Part shown: positions 13,459 through 20,967 of the stretch, piece by piece | How the letters are laid out: the number at the start of each line of letters is the position of its first letter | Numbering within the stretch: the first letter of the stretch is position 1 | The notes under the pieces: generated by a model | Databases searched by the model: none | Told to the model about the DNA's origin: nothing | What the model saw: only the letters and a program-made list of their open reading frames with translations | DNA from: a virus | IMG/VR virus record: IMGVR_UViG_3300046000_007848 | Coordinates: 1 to 21,011 of that record | Direction: 5' to 3' (one strand) | DNA: 21,011 bases | Program-made: the position numbers and the translations under genes

Positions 13459-14436
13459 ATGAAACAAACTGCATTAATTACTGGTATAAATGGTCAAGAT
13501 GGCTCTTACTTAGCAGAACATCTTTTGGGATTAGGATATTTTGTAGTAGGCTTAAAAAGAAGAACAAGCACATTTACTACAGAAAGAATTAATCATATTT
13601 ACAATAACCCCAATTTTAAATTAGAGTATTATGATCTGAATGATGCTTCTTCTTGCTATCGGTATATAAATCAATATCAACCAAACGAAATTTATAATCT
13701 TGCTGCTCAGTCTCATGTAAAGGTTTCTTTTGATATTCCAACTAACACAGTTGATGGTATTGTTCAGGGTACATTAAATTGGCTTGAAGCAATAAGAAAT
13801 ACCAATACTTCTATTAAATTTTATCAAGCATCTTCTTCTGAAATGTTTGGTGATAGCGCAATAATAAAAGATACAGGCTATGATGAGTATTCACCTTTAG
13901 TCCCCGTCTCACCTTATGCAGCAGCAAAAGTATGTGCGCATAACTTAGTTAATATTTATAGAAGGTCATATGGATTACATGCATGTTCGGGTATTTTGTT
14001 TAATCACGAGTCTCCAAGACGTGGTGAAACATTTGTTACTAGAAAGATTACTCTTGCAGCAGCTAATATAAAACTTGGTTTACAAAACAAACTTTATTTG
14101 GGTAATCTAACAGCAAAAAGAGATTGGGGATTTGCTGGTGATTATGTAAAAGCCATGCATCTTATGTTACAACATCATATTGCATCTGATTATATAATTG
14201 CAACTGGAAAAACATATTCTATCCAAGAATTTTTAAAAGAAGTATTTGATTATGCTTCATTGGACTATAAAGAATATGTTGTGGTTGATTCAAAACTTTT
14301 TAGACCAATTGAAGTCCCTTATTTACTTGGAAATTCAAGTAAAGCCCAAAATGATTTAGGGTGGAAACCTATGGTAGACATGAAACAATTAGCACATATG
14401 ATGTATGATGCAGATTTAAAATTATTACAAGCTTGA
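13459..14436 (+). CDS. gmd: GDP-mannose 4,6-dehydratase
   Basis: Converts GDP-D-mannose to GDP-4-keto-6-deoxy-D-mannose, the shared precursor of GDP-fucose, GDP-colitose and related sugars. The 325 aa protein shows the GMD pattern: ALITGINGQDGSYLAEHLL (5-23), GLKRRTSTFTTERI (31-44, the NADP phosphate-binding basic residues), NLAAQSHVKVSF (80-91), YQASSSEMFG (122-131) with Ser/Glu of the active site, SPYAAAK (151-157, Tyr153/Lys157), GILFNHESPRRGETFVTRKI and RDWGFAGDYVKAM. The usual length is about 350-370 aa, and a loop before the C-terminal substrate region is shortened. The precursor GDP-mannose must come from the host or from genes outside the window. It lies 13 nt after fcl. Confidence 0.96.
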   Translation: MKQTALITGINGQDGSYLAEHLLGLGYFVVGLKRRTSTFTTERINHIYNNPNFKLEYYDLNDASSCYRYINQYQPNEIYNLAAQSHVKVSFDIPTNTVDGIVQGTLNWLEAIRNTNTSIKFYQASSSEMFGDSAIIKDTGYDEYSPLVPVSPYAAAKVCAHNLVNIYRRSYGLHACSGILFNHESPRRGETFVTRKITLAAANIKLGLQNKLYLGNLTAKRDWGFAGDYVKAMHLMLQHHIASDYIIATGKTYSIQEFLKEVFDYASLDYKEYVVVDSKLFRPIEVPYLLGNSSKAQNDLGWKPMVDMKQLAHMMYDADLKLLQA

Positions 14437-14481
14437 CCTTTACACAAAAAATAATTTAGAAATTAGAAAAATAGATTAACA

Positions 14482-15387
14482 ATGAATTACTTAATAACAG
14501 GCGGATGTGGTTTTATTGGCTCAAATATTGTTGATCGTTTAATAAACGATGGGCATAAAGTTACAGTAATTGATAATTTGTCTTCTGATGCACACGATGA
14601 GTTTTATTTTAATTTTAAAGCATCCTATTATCATTATAGTGTAAGTGATTATAGCCAGTGTGCTGATGTATTCAATAGGACTAAACCAGATTATGTCCTG
14701 CACTTGGCAGCAGAAGCACGTATTCAAAATTGTATAGAAGACCCAACATTAGCATTTCACACAAATTTTATGGGAACGCAAACTATGTTAGCGTTATCTA
14801 AAAAATACCAAGTTAAGCGTTTAGTGTTATCCACAACATCTGCTATATACGGATTATCTAATATAGGACTGTTAAATGAAGAAATGCCACCAGATTGTTT
14901 AAATGCATACTCATTAAGTAAATATCAATCGGAACAAGTTTGTAAATTGTATAGTGAGATGTATGGTGTAGATACCGTTTGTTTACGTTATTTTAATGTA
15001 TATGGTCTTCGTCAACCAACAAAAGGTCCATATGCTCCAGTACTTGGGGTTTTTCAAAGGCAATTCGATGCAAAAGAAGCTTTGACTGTAACAGGTGATG
15101 GCGAACAAACCAGAGATTATGTACACGTTTCTGATGTGGTTGAAGCAAATATTATGGCTGCAACCCACGAGACTCCATTAATGGCTCAGATTTTTAATGT
15201 CGGGACCGGGAATGCATATTCTGTTAATGAAATTGCACGAACTATTTCAAATAATATTCGATACCTTCCACCAAGAAAAGGGGAAGCAAAGAATACCTTA
15301 GCTGATATTACAAAAATTAAAAACTACTTTGGTTGGAAACCTAAAATTCAATTGTTGGAATGGATTAATGTTCATATTTGTAGTTGA
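14482..15387 (+). CDS. UDP-hexose 4-epimerase-like SDR (GalE/Gne type)
   Basis: An extended SDR sugar-nucleotide epimerase, 301 aa. Motifs: YLITGGCGFIGSNIVD (3-18), the acidic residue ending strand 2 in VIDN (29-32, favouring NAD), LHLAAEARI (73-81), LSTTSAIYG (116-124), AYSLSKYQSE (142-151, Tyr143/Lys147), LRYFNVYGLRQ and GDGEQTRDYVHVSDV. RYFNVYG and TRDYVHVxD are typical of UDP-Glc/Gal and UDP-GlcNAc/GalNAc 4-epimerases. Which pair it handles cannot be told from sequence; either product would be a donor for the GT6 enzyme. It is the last gene of the island, and the gene 55 promoter begins inside its final codons (15384). It resembles the remnant at 9926 in its N-terminus. Confidence 0.85.
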   Translation: MNYLITGGCGFIGSNIVDRLINDGHKVTVIDNLSSDAHDEFYFNFKASYYHYSVSDYSQCADVFNRTKPDYVLHLAAEARIQNCIEDPTLAFHTNFMGTQTMLALSKKYQVKRLVLSTTSAIYGLSNIGLLNEEMPPDCLNAYSLSKYQSEQVCKLYSEMYGVDTVCLRYFNVYGLRQPTKGPYAPVLGVFQRQFDAKEALTVTGDGEQTRDYVHVSDVVEANIMAATHETPLMAQIFNVGTGNAYSVNEIARTISNNIRYLPPRKGEAKNTLADITKIKNYFGWKPKIQLLEWINVHICS

Positions 15388-15412
15388 TGTTTTGTCCTGA
15401 TTATGGTATAAT
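15384..15412 (+). promoter_or_regulatory. sigma70-type promoter for gene 55
   Basis: -35 TTGATG (15384-15389), 17-bp spacer, -10 TATAAT (15407-15412) with an extended -10 (TGG before it). The predicted transcription start, 7 nt after the -10, is 15419, which is the A of the gene 55 ATG. The mRNA would be leaderless. The -35 overlaps the stop of the epimerase gene. Confidence 0.75.
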
Positions 15413-15418
15413 TGACCC

Positions 15419-15997
15419 ATGGCAAAGGACAAAATAAAAAAACCAAAGAAACCAAAAAGCAAAGATGGAGATTACGTTGATAACTCCGTCTTGTATCAAG
15501 AGTTAGTTGAATATAAAAAGAAAAAGAATGATGCAGAAAACTCTGGTAAAAAGAAACCAAAGTTACCTGATTATGTTGGTGACGCAATTTTAAAAATTGC
15601 AAACCGATTATCTTTTCGACCCAACTTTGCCAATTATACCTACCGGGAAGAAATGGTATCAGATGCAGTTTTAAACTGTGTTACCTACATTGATAATTTT
15701 GATCCAGCTATATCAAAATCTCCATTCGGATACCTAACTCAGATATGCTGGTTCTCATTTGTTCGTATAATCAATAAAGAGAAAAAAGAAAAGTATATTC
15801 AATTTAAAGTTGCACAAAACCAAAACAACCCAGAGTTTCACAAATGGTTTAATGAAACCTTTTCTGGAGTTGAAAACGGCTTTAAAGATGCATTTGGTAT
15901 TGGTGAGCCAGAAGTAGAAAAAATGGATAAGCTTCTTGAAGGTAAAAGAAAAGGTAGAAAGAAGAAGATTCAAGATGGGGGTTCCCTGAATGTGTAA
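15419..15997 (+). CDS. 55: late-transcription sigma factor gp55
   Basis: Small sigma factor that directs host RNA polymerase to late promoters with a TATAAATA-type -10 box, working with the gp45 clamp. The 192 aa protein (T4: 185 aa) has an unusually basic N-terminal tail (MAKDKIKKPKKPKSKDGD), then DYVDNSVLYQELVEYKKK, which matches T4 gp55 YNYVNNKELLQAIIDWK. This is followed by the sigma region 2-like core LSFRPNFANYTYREEMVSDAVLNCVTYIDNFDP..SPFGYLTQICWFSFVRIINKEKKEK (about 60-122, quoted in parts). There is no other Met near the N-terminus, so the ATG at 15419 is the start even though there is no Shine-Dalgarno. It overlaps gene 47 by 8 nt. It starts the replication/late-transcription gene block. 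Confidence 0.93.
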   Translation: MAKDKIKKPKKPKSKDGDYVDNSVLYQELVEYKKKKNDAENSGKKKPKLPDYVGDAILKIANRLSFRPNFANYTYREEMVSDAVLNCVTYIDNFDPAISKSPFGYLTQICWFSFVRIINKEKKEKYIQFKVAQNQNNPEFHKWFNETFSGVENGFKDAFGIGEPEVEKMDKLLEGKRKGRKKKIQDGGSLNV

Positions 15998-17048
15998 AGC
16001 GATTATCTTGAATGATAGTCACTTTGGATTCAAAGGTGATTCCACTGTTGTAAACGAATACTTTATTCGGTTCTTTGAGGAACAACTGTTTCCCTATATC
16101 GAAGAACACAAAATTCAATATGTCTTTCATTTAGGCGATCTGTTTGATCGCCGAAAATATATTAATTTTAGAACTCTGAACCAAGTCAGAGAAAGAGTAT
16201 TTGATGTCTTTGAAAAGTTAGGTACAGAGAACCACATTATCTGTGGCAACCATGATACCTTTTTCAGAAATAATAATTCATTAAATTCATTAACTGAAAT
16301 GCTGTCCAAGTATAAAAACTGGACAGTGTACTCAGAGCCAACAGACTTACAGTTTGGTCCCAATAAAGAATATTCAGTGGCATTGCTCCCGTGGATCAAT
16401 TCTGAGAATGAAGATCGATCAGGTATTTTCATCAAAGAAAGCAATTCAACGATCTTATTGGGTCACCTTGAGTTAGCTGGCTTTCAAAGTATTCGTGGTG
16501 TATTTATTGATGCTGGTTATGATCCCACATACTTTAGTCGTTATGAGTATGTGTTAACCGGACATTATCATGTATCTTCTCGTAGAGATAATATTCATTA
16601 TCTTGGTACACAATACCAAATGGCTTTTTCAGATGTATGGGAGAAAAAAGGATTCCATGTATTTGATTTTGCAACACGTGAACTTGAGTTCATTGAAAAC
16701 CCAATGAAGCTTTTTTATACCATAGACTATAACGAAGATGAAAAATTAAAATTAGACTATGAAACATACAAAGATTCATATGTTAAAATCTTTGTAAAGA
16801 AGAAGACTAAACCACTTCCCTTTGAAAAGTTTATAGATAAATTTTATGAAGCCGGAGTTGCTGACTTATCTATATCAGAAGAAGTTCCACAAACAACAGA
16901 AGCTCTTGATATTGATATAGAAAAAGATACTCTACAGTTGTTGTATGAAGAGATTAACAACATAGAAGAGAAACTTGACAAAAACTTCTTACACGATATT
17001 ATCACTACAACATATCAAACTGCACTCGTAGGTGACATAGATGATTGA
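15990..17048 (+). CDS. 47: gp47 recombination nuclease subunit (Mre11/SbcD-like)
   Basis: Nuclease subunit of the gp46/gp47 complex, which resects DNA ends for recombination-dependent replication and repair. At 352 aa it is close to T4 gp47 (339 aa). Metallophosphoesterase motifs are in order: NDSHFG (8-13, for Asp/His of motif I), LGDLFDRR (48-55), GNHDT (86-90), LLGHLELAG and TGHYHV. The C-terminal part is acidic and probably binds gp46. The ATG at 15990 overlaps the end of gene 55, and its own end overlaps gene 46 by 8 nt, so the three are translated as one coupled group. Confidence 0.97.
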   Translation: MCKAIILNDSHFGFKGDSTVVNEYFIRFFEEQLFPYIEEHKIQYVFHLGDLFDRRKYINFRTLNQVRERVFDVFEKLGTENHIICGNHDTFFRNNNSLNSLTEMLSKYKNWTVYSEPTDLQFGPNKEYSVALLPWINSENEDRSGIFIKESNSTILLGHLELAGFQSIRGVFIDAGYDPTYFSRYEYVLTGHYHVSSRRDNIHYLGTQYQMAFSDVWEKKGFHVFDFATRELEFIENPMKLFYTIDYNEDEKLKLDYETYKDSYVKIFVKKKTKPLPFEKFIDKFYEAGVADLSISEEVPQTTEALDIDIEKDTLQLLYEEINNIEEKLDKNFLHDIITTTYQTALVGDIDD

Positions 17049-18762
17049 ATTCAAAAAAATACGTATTAAAAACTTTGGTTCATTTGGTAACTCATTTTCT
17101 GAGATTGAGTTGGATAACTACAAGTTAACTCTTGTAACAGGTACTAATGGACACGGTAAGTCATTTGCATTTTTAGATTCGATAACCTTTGCATTATTTG
17201 GTAAGCCGTTTCGTCCTGTAAATATTCCTCAACTCATCAATAGTATCAATAATAAAAATTGTGTTGTTGAGATTGACTTTTTCAAGGGTAAGACCAAATA
17301 TATGGTCAGACGGGGATTAGCCCCTAAAATTTTTGAAATCTATAAGGATGACATTTTATTAGACCAAAATGCCAAATCTAAAGATTATCAGGAGATGTTA
17401 GAGCAAAATATTTTAAGCTTTGGTTATGCTGCTTTTAAGCAGGTAGTTATTCTGGGGAAAAGCTCTTTTACGCCCTTCATGCAATTAACCCCCGCAGAGC
17501 GCAGAAAGATCATAGAAGGGCTCCTGGACCTCGATATCCTTGCTGAAATGGCAACGGTGGTGAAGGGCAAACTCTCAGATCTTAAAGGACACATTCAAAC
17601 TACTCAAAGTTTGATGACCATTACGAATGAAAAATTAAAATCCCAAAAAGAGATACAAAAGCAGGTTAAACAAAATTACGATGATTTGATAGATCGTAAT
17701 AATAATAAAATTGTAGAACTACGAGCAAAGGATATTGTTCTAGTAGCAGCCTATAATACAGTAACCAGTACTTTAACCGAATTAAAGACTAAAAGTACTG
17801 AATTAGACAAAAAGATCTTTAAATTTAAGAATTTTGTTTCTGTAGAAAGTAAATTATCTGTACAATATGATACGTTATGTGCAGAAATATTAACAACTGA
17901 ATCACAACAGTCATGTAGTTGCTGTGGTCAAGATTTGACTGAAGCAGTTAAATGTGAAATTTTGAGGTCTAAGTATAGTAGACGAGACGAGTATAAAACG
18001 GCACTGGAAGAGGTTTCTGTAAAACTCAAAGAACTTACCGAATTGGAGGAAACAAAAGAGGAATTACAGACAGTGTTGAAGAAGGCGGTATTGGACCAGA
18101 CCATGGCTACTAGGGAAAAGCAAATTCTTCAGAATCGTATTGAAGAATTGACAGAAGAAAATGCTGATCTCGAAACGAAGCATCTGGACAACAACGAAAT
18201 TTATGATACAATCAAAACTACCGAGCAAGAGATTAAGAGTCAAACGAAAATTTACCAAACGGCAATCAAAGAGCAGATTCATTATGATGTTGTGTATGAT
18301 CTTCTGCGTGATGGCGGCTTAAAAAGTAAGATCATTAGACACTATGTTCCGGTCATCAATAATTTTGTTAATAAATATCTAGAGAAACTGAATCTATATG
18401 TTGATTTTAATTTGAACCAAGAATTCAAAGAAACAATTAAATCAAGATATAGAGATGAGTTTTCCTATCTGTCCTTCTCAGAAGGAGAGAAGCAAAGAAT
18501 TGATTTAGCGATTTTAATGACATGGCGAGAGATAGCAAAGATGAAAAATAGTTTAAACTGCAACCTATTGATATTTGATGAAATACTTGATTCATCACTA
18601 GATGCAACAGGAACCGAAAACTTCTTAAAAATACTGACTAAAATGAAAAACAAATGTTCAGTTTTTATCATCTCTCATAAGAGCGATCAACTCATTGACA
18701 AATTTGATCAAGGAATACAGATAGAGAAGAAAAATAATTTCTCTAGAATAAAAACAACGTAA
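17041..18762 (+). CDS. 46: gp46 recombination ATPase subunit (Rad50/SbcC-like)
   Basis: SMC-like ATPase partner of gp47. The 573 aa protein (T4: 560 aa) has Walker A GTNGHGKS (34-41), Q-loop region VILGKSSF (136-143), a coiled-coil of about 175-415 with the zinc hook CSCC (Cys292/Cys295) in the middle, the ABC signature LSFSEGEKQR (477-486), Walker B LLIFDE (509-514) followed by the D-loop, and the H-loop ISHK near the end. The two coiled-coil arms are short, as in other phage forms. It has a GTAGGTGA ribosome site just before the ATG, inside gene 47. Confidence 0.98.
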   Translation: MIEFKKIRIKNFGSFGNSFSEIELDNYKLTLVTGTNGHGKSFAFLDSITFALFGKPFRPVNIPQLINSINNKNCVVEIDFFKGKTKYMVRRGLAPKIFEIYKDDILLDQNAKSKDYQEMLEQNILSFGYAAFKQVVILGKSSFTPFMQLTPAERRKIIEGLLDLDILAEMATVVKGKLSDLKGHIQTTQSLMTITNEKLKSQKEIQKQVKQNYDDLIDRNNNKIVELRAKDIVLVAAYNTVTSTLTELKTKSTELDKKIFKFKNFVSVESKLSVQYDTLCAEILTTESQQSCSCCGQDLTEAVKCEILRSKYSRRDEYKTALEEVSVKLKELTELEETKEELQTVLKKAVLDQTMATREKQILQNRIEELTEENADLETKHLDNNEIYDTIKTTEQEIKSQTKIYQTAIKEQIHYDVVYDLLRDGGLKSKIIRHYVPVINNFVNKYLEKLNLYVDFNLNQEFKETIKSRYRDEFSYLSFSEGEKQRIDLAILMTWREIAKMKNSLNCNLLIFDEILDSSLDATGTENFLKILTKMKNKCSVFIISHKSDQLIDKFDQGIQIEKKNNFSRIKTT

Positions 18763-18767
18763 CAGTC

Positions 18768-18956
18768 ATGAACCCAGAAAATTTTGAAAAATTTAATAAC
18801 CGTCCGAATCAGAAGATGTTTAAGTCACAAAACGGAAAGAAGCGCAATCAGCGTGAACGCCGTAATAATCGGTATCAAGTAAAAAATATAATAAATGACT
18901 TGATTGTTGGTGTTGATCCAGTGTATAATAAGCCTAACCATAATGACGAAAACTAA
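18768..18956 (+). CDS. small basic hypothetical protein between genes 46 and 45
   Basis: A 62 aa protein, not recognised. The N-terminal two thirds are very rich in Asn, Lys, Arg and Gln (NGKKRNQRERRNNRYQVKN at about 22-40), which suggests nucleic-acid or protein binding. The C-terminal part (IINDLIVGVDPVYNKP) is less charged. It starts 5 nt after gene 46 and overlaps the start of gene 45 by 14 nt. Its 3' end also contains the promoter for gene 45. Tight packing inside the conserved 46-45 block favours a real gene, but there is no strong ribosome site. Confidence 0.55.
   Translation: MNPENFEKFNNRPNQKMFKSQNGKKRNQRERRNNRYQVKNIINDLIVGVDPVYNKPNHNDEN
18900..18929 (+). promoter_or_regulatory. sigma70-type promoter for gene 45
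   Basis: -35 TTGATT (18900-18905), 18-bp spacer, -10 TATAAT (18924-18929), inside the small basic gene. The predicted start near 18936 is only about 7 nt before the gene 45 ATG (18943). The -10 is perfect consensus. Confidence 0.6.
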
Positions 18957-19605
18957 ATTAAAACTCTCGCGTACCACACTCAGTATTCTAAAAAATCTTG
19001 CCGGAATCAATTCCAACTTATTGATTAAGCCGGGTAACGTAATCAAGACTGTTTCACCAAGTAAGACTTTGTTTGTTGAAGCCCAAGTGGAAGAAGACTT
19101 TCCAGTTGAGGTTGCTATCTGGGATCTTGGTCAATTCCTTGGAGTTGTTAGTTTGTTCCAAGATCCAGAGTTTGAATTTGATGATAACTGTGTGACAGTT
19201 CAATCAAACAACTCTGCAGTAAAGTATTTCTATTCTGCTCCTGCCCTCTTGACTGTACCTACAAAGAACTTGACTATGCCTGCAGTATTGTATGAGTTCC
19301 CACTGACACAGGCTACTTTTGGTGAACTTAGCAAGGCATCAGCAGTGCTACAGGTTAGTGATCTTGAGATGCGTGGAGAAGATGGTATCGTCTCTCTCAC
19401 TGTCTCCAAGAAGAATGATCCGAGTTCCAACTCATATACAGTTAATGTTGGTAAGACTGATGGTGATTTTGCTTATACTCTTGACATGTCAAATTTGAAG
19501 TTGCTTCAGGGTGACTATACAGTATCTCTCACTGATACTGTTGTAAGTCGATTTGCACATGATACCATGAGTCTGAATTATTACATCGCCGTCGAAAAGA
19601 ACTGA
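18943..19605 (+). CDS. 45: gp45 sliding clamp
   Basis: DNA polymerase processivity clamp (trimer in T4), which also tracks along DNA to activate late promoters with gp55. The 220 aa protein (T4: 228 aa) has the family start KLSRTTLSILKNLAGINSNLLIKPGN, the pattern VEVAIWDLGQFLGVVSLF (like T4 FDVAIYDLNGFLGILSLV) and a C-terminal end with FAYTLDMSNLKLLQGDYTVSL before ALE-like VAVEKN. The ATG at 18943 is chosen because the upstream in-frame codons to 18904 do not resemble the family and this start aligns with T4. There is no Shine-Dalgarno, and a promoter sits right before it. Gene 44 starts 7 nt after the stop. Confidence 0.95.
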   Translation: MTKTKLKLSRTTLSILKNLAGINSNLLIKPGNVIKTVSPSKTLFVEAQVEEDFPVEVAIWDLGQFLGVVSLFQDPEFEFDDNCVTVQSNNSAVKYFYSAPALLTVPTKNLTMPAVLYEFPLTQATFGELSKASAVLQVSDLEMRGEDGIVSLTVSKKNDPSSNSYTVNVGKTDGDFAYTLDMSNLKLLQGDYTVSLTDTVVSRFAHDTMSLNYYIAVEKN

Positions 19606-19612
19606 GGTAACT

Positions 19613-20566
19613 GTGACTAATGTTTCCGATATTTCGGATTTGATTTGGGTTGAAAAGTATCGCCCAAAATCAATAAGTGATTGTATTCTTCCACATAGCC
19701 TAAAAAGCACTTTTGAAGGAATTGTAAAAAACAAGAAGATGCCCAATTTGATGTTATGTGGTAAACCTGGTACAGGGAAAACCACAGTAGCACGGGCTCT
19801 TTGTAATGAATTGGATATTGACTACATTATCATCAACTGCTCTGAGCAGAATGGTATTGATACATTACGAACTACAATTCGTTCGTATGCATCAACCAAA
19901 GCATTGAATGGTAACAAAAAGGTTATTATTCTTGATGAGTTTGACTATGCCAACCCACAATCCATGCAGCCAGCATTACGTGGTGCAATGGAAGAGTTTG
20001 CAGTAAATTGTAATTTCATTCTGACCTGCAATTACAAAAGTCGAATTATTGACCCAATTCACAGTCGTTGTACTGTTATTGATTTTGTATTTCCACCAAA
20101 TGACCGATCTGTTATTGCATTAAAGATGCTTGGCAGATGTCAGCAGATCTTAAAGTCTGAAAAGATCAAGGGTGAGCCAGAAGTTTTGGCTAGTCTCATT
20201 GTCAAACATTTTCCCGATTTTAGACGGGTTATCAATGAGATGCAAAGATATTCTGCACATGGTGAGATTGACATCGGTATTCTGACTGATGCAGAAGACA
20301 GTAATATTAAAGAATTGATTTCTTTCATGAAAAAGAAAGACTTTGGTTCTTGCCGTAAGTGGGTTGCAACAAGTTCAGAAACAGGCTCTCCTGATTTTTA
20401 TAGAAAGATATATGATATCCTCTATACCTGTCTCAAAAAGCCTTCTATCCCATCGATGATTCTAATCATCTCAGATTACCAATACAAATCTGCATTTGTG
20501 GCTGATCAAGAAATCAATAACATGGCAATGATTTGTCAGTTAATGATGGAATGTGAGTTTGAATAA
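19613..20566 (+). CDS. 44: gp44 clamp loader large subunit
   Basis: AAA+ ATPase that, with gp62, loads the gp45 clamp at primer ends and nicks. The 317 aa length equals T4 gp44 (319 aa). Motifs: WVEKYRPKSISDCILP (12-27), Walker A GKPGTGKT (50-57), Walker B VIILDEFD (104-111), sensor 1 TCN (138-140) and the arginine-finger SRC (151-153). A later segment VKHFPDFRRVINEMQRYS matches T4 KNFPDFRKTIGELDSYS. The start is GTG (19613), preceded by GAGGTAAC overlapping the gene 45 stop; no better ATG exists. Its TAA shares a base with the ATG of gene 62 (TAATG). Confidence 0.97.
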   Translation: MTNVSDISDLIWVEKYRPKSISDCILPHSLKSTFEGIVKNKKMPNLMLCGKPGTGKTTVARALCNELDIDYIIINCSEQNGIDTLRTTIRSYASTKALNGNKKVIILDEFDYANPQSMQPALRGAMEEFAVNCNFILTCNYKSRIIDPIHSRCTVIDFVFPPNDRSVIALKMLGRCQQILKSEKIKGEPEVLASLIVKHFPDFRRVINEMQRYSAHGEIDIGILTDAEDSNIKELISFMKKKDFGSCRKWVATSSETGSPDFYRKIYDILYTCLKKPSIPSMILIISDYQYKSAFVADQEINNMAMICQLMMECEFE

Positions 20567-20946
20567 TGCAATTAAAAGACTTTCTGAATAGTATCAATTC
20601 AACTAAAGAAAACCTATTAGACGCAGACGTTAAGTCAGAAAAACTATATCTTCCGTTTATTGTAAATAAATGTTTATCATATTTTCCTGATACATTGTTT
20701 ACTGTAAATCAGATCAATCAGGTACCTCATATTGACAAAAAAATGCAATATGATTATCTGCTGCATTCTATAAGAGCAAAGAAGCGGTTTGCTCCTTGGA
20801 CTAAAAAGGTAGAAGATTCTAAGATTGAGTTACTAAAACAAGCCTATCATATATCAGAAAAGAAAGCATTAGAAATAGCAGATTTGATCAATGAAGATCA
20901 ATTAGCTGAAATTCTACAATCCCAGTATACTGGCGGACATAAATAA
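20566..20946 (+). CDS. 62: gp62 clamp loader small subunit
   Basis: Non-catalytic subunit that bridges the gp44 ring. The 126 aa protein is shorter than T4 gp62 (187 aa). The shared part is KLYLPFIVNKCLSYFPDT (46-63 region, like T4 KFMVENALSQFPEC), then YDYLLHSIRAKKRFAPWTKKVED, matching T4 [23 protein letters not shown]. The T4 N-terminal and C-terminal extensions are absent. The one-base stop/start overlap with gene 44 gives tight coupling, as in T4. A late-promoter-like CATAAATAAC begins inside its last codons. Confidence 0.88.
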   Translation: MQLKDFLNSINSTKENLLDADVKSEKLYLPFIVNKCLSYFPDTLFTVNQINQVPHIDKKMQYDYLLHSIRAKKRFAPWTKKVEDSKIELLKQAYHISEKKALEIADLINEDQLAEILQSQYTGGHK

Positions 20947-20947
20947 C
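20938..20947 (+). promoter_or_regulatory. late-promoter-like element at the right edge
   Basis: CATAAATAAC, containing the T4 late core ATAAATA, spans the gene 62 stop codon. A strong ribosome site (TGAGGAG, 20956-20962) and an ATG at 20968 follow at good spacing, as at other late genes here. Confidence 0.5.
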
Positions 20948-20967
20948 TCTGTTACTGAGGAGTTATT

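Noticed and set aside
18904-18942. Upstream in-frame start for gene 45.
   Set aside because: The extra 13 residues are hydrophobic and unlike clamp N-termini, and they fall within the promoter region.
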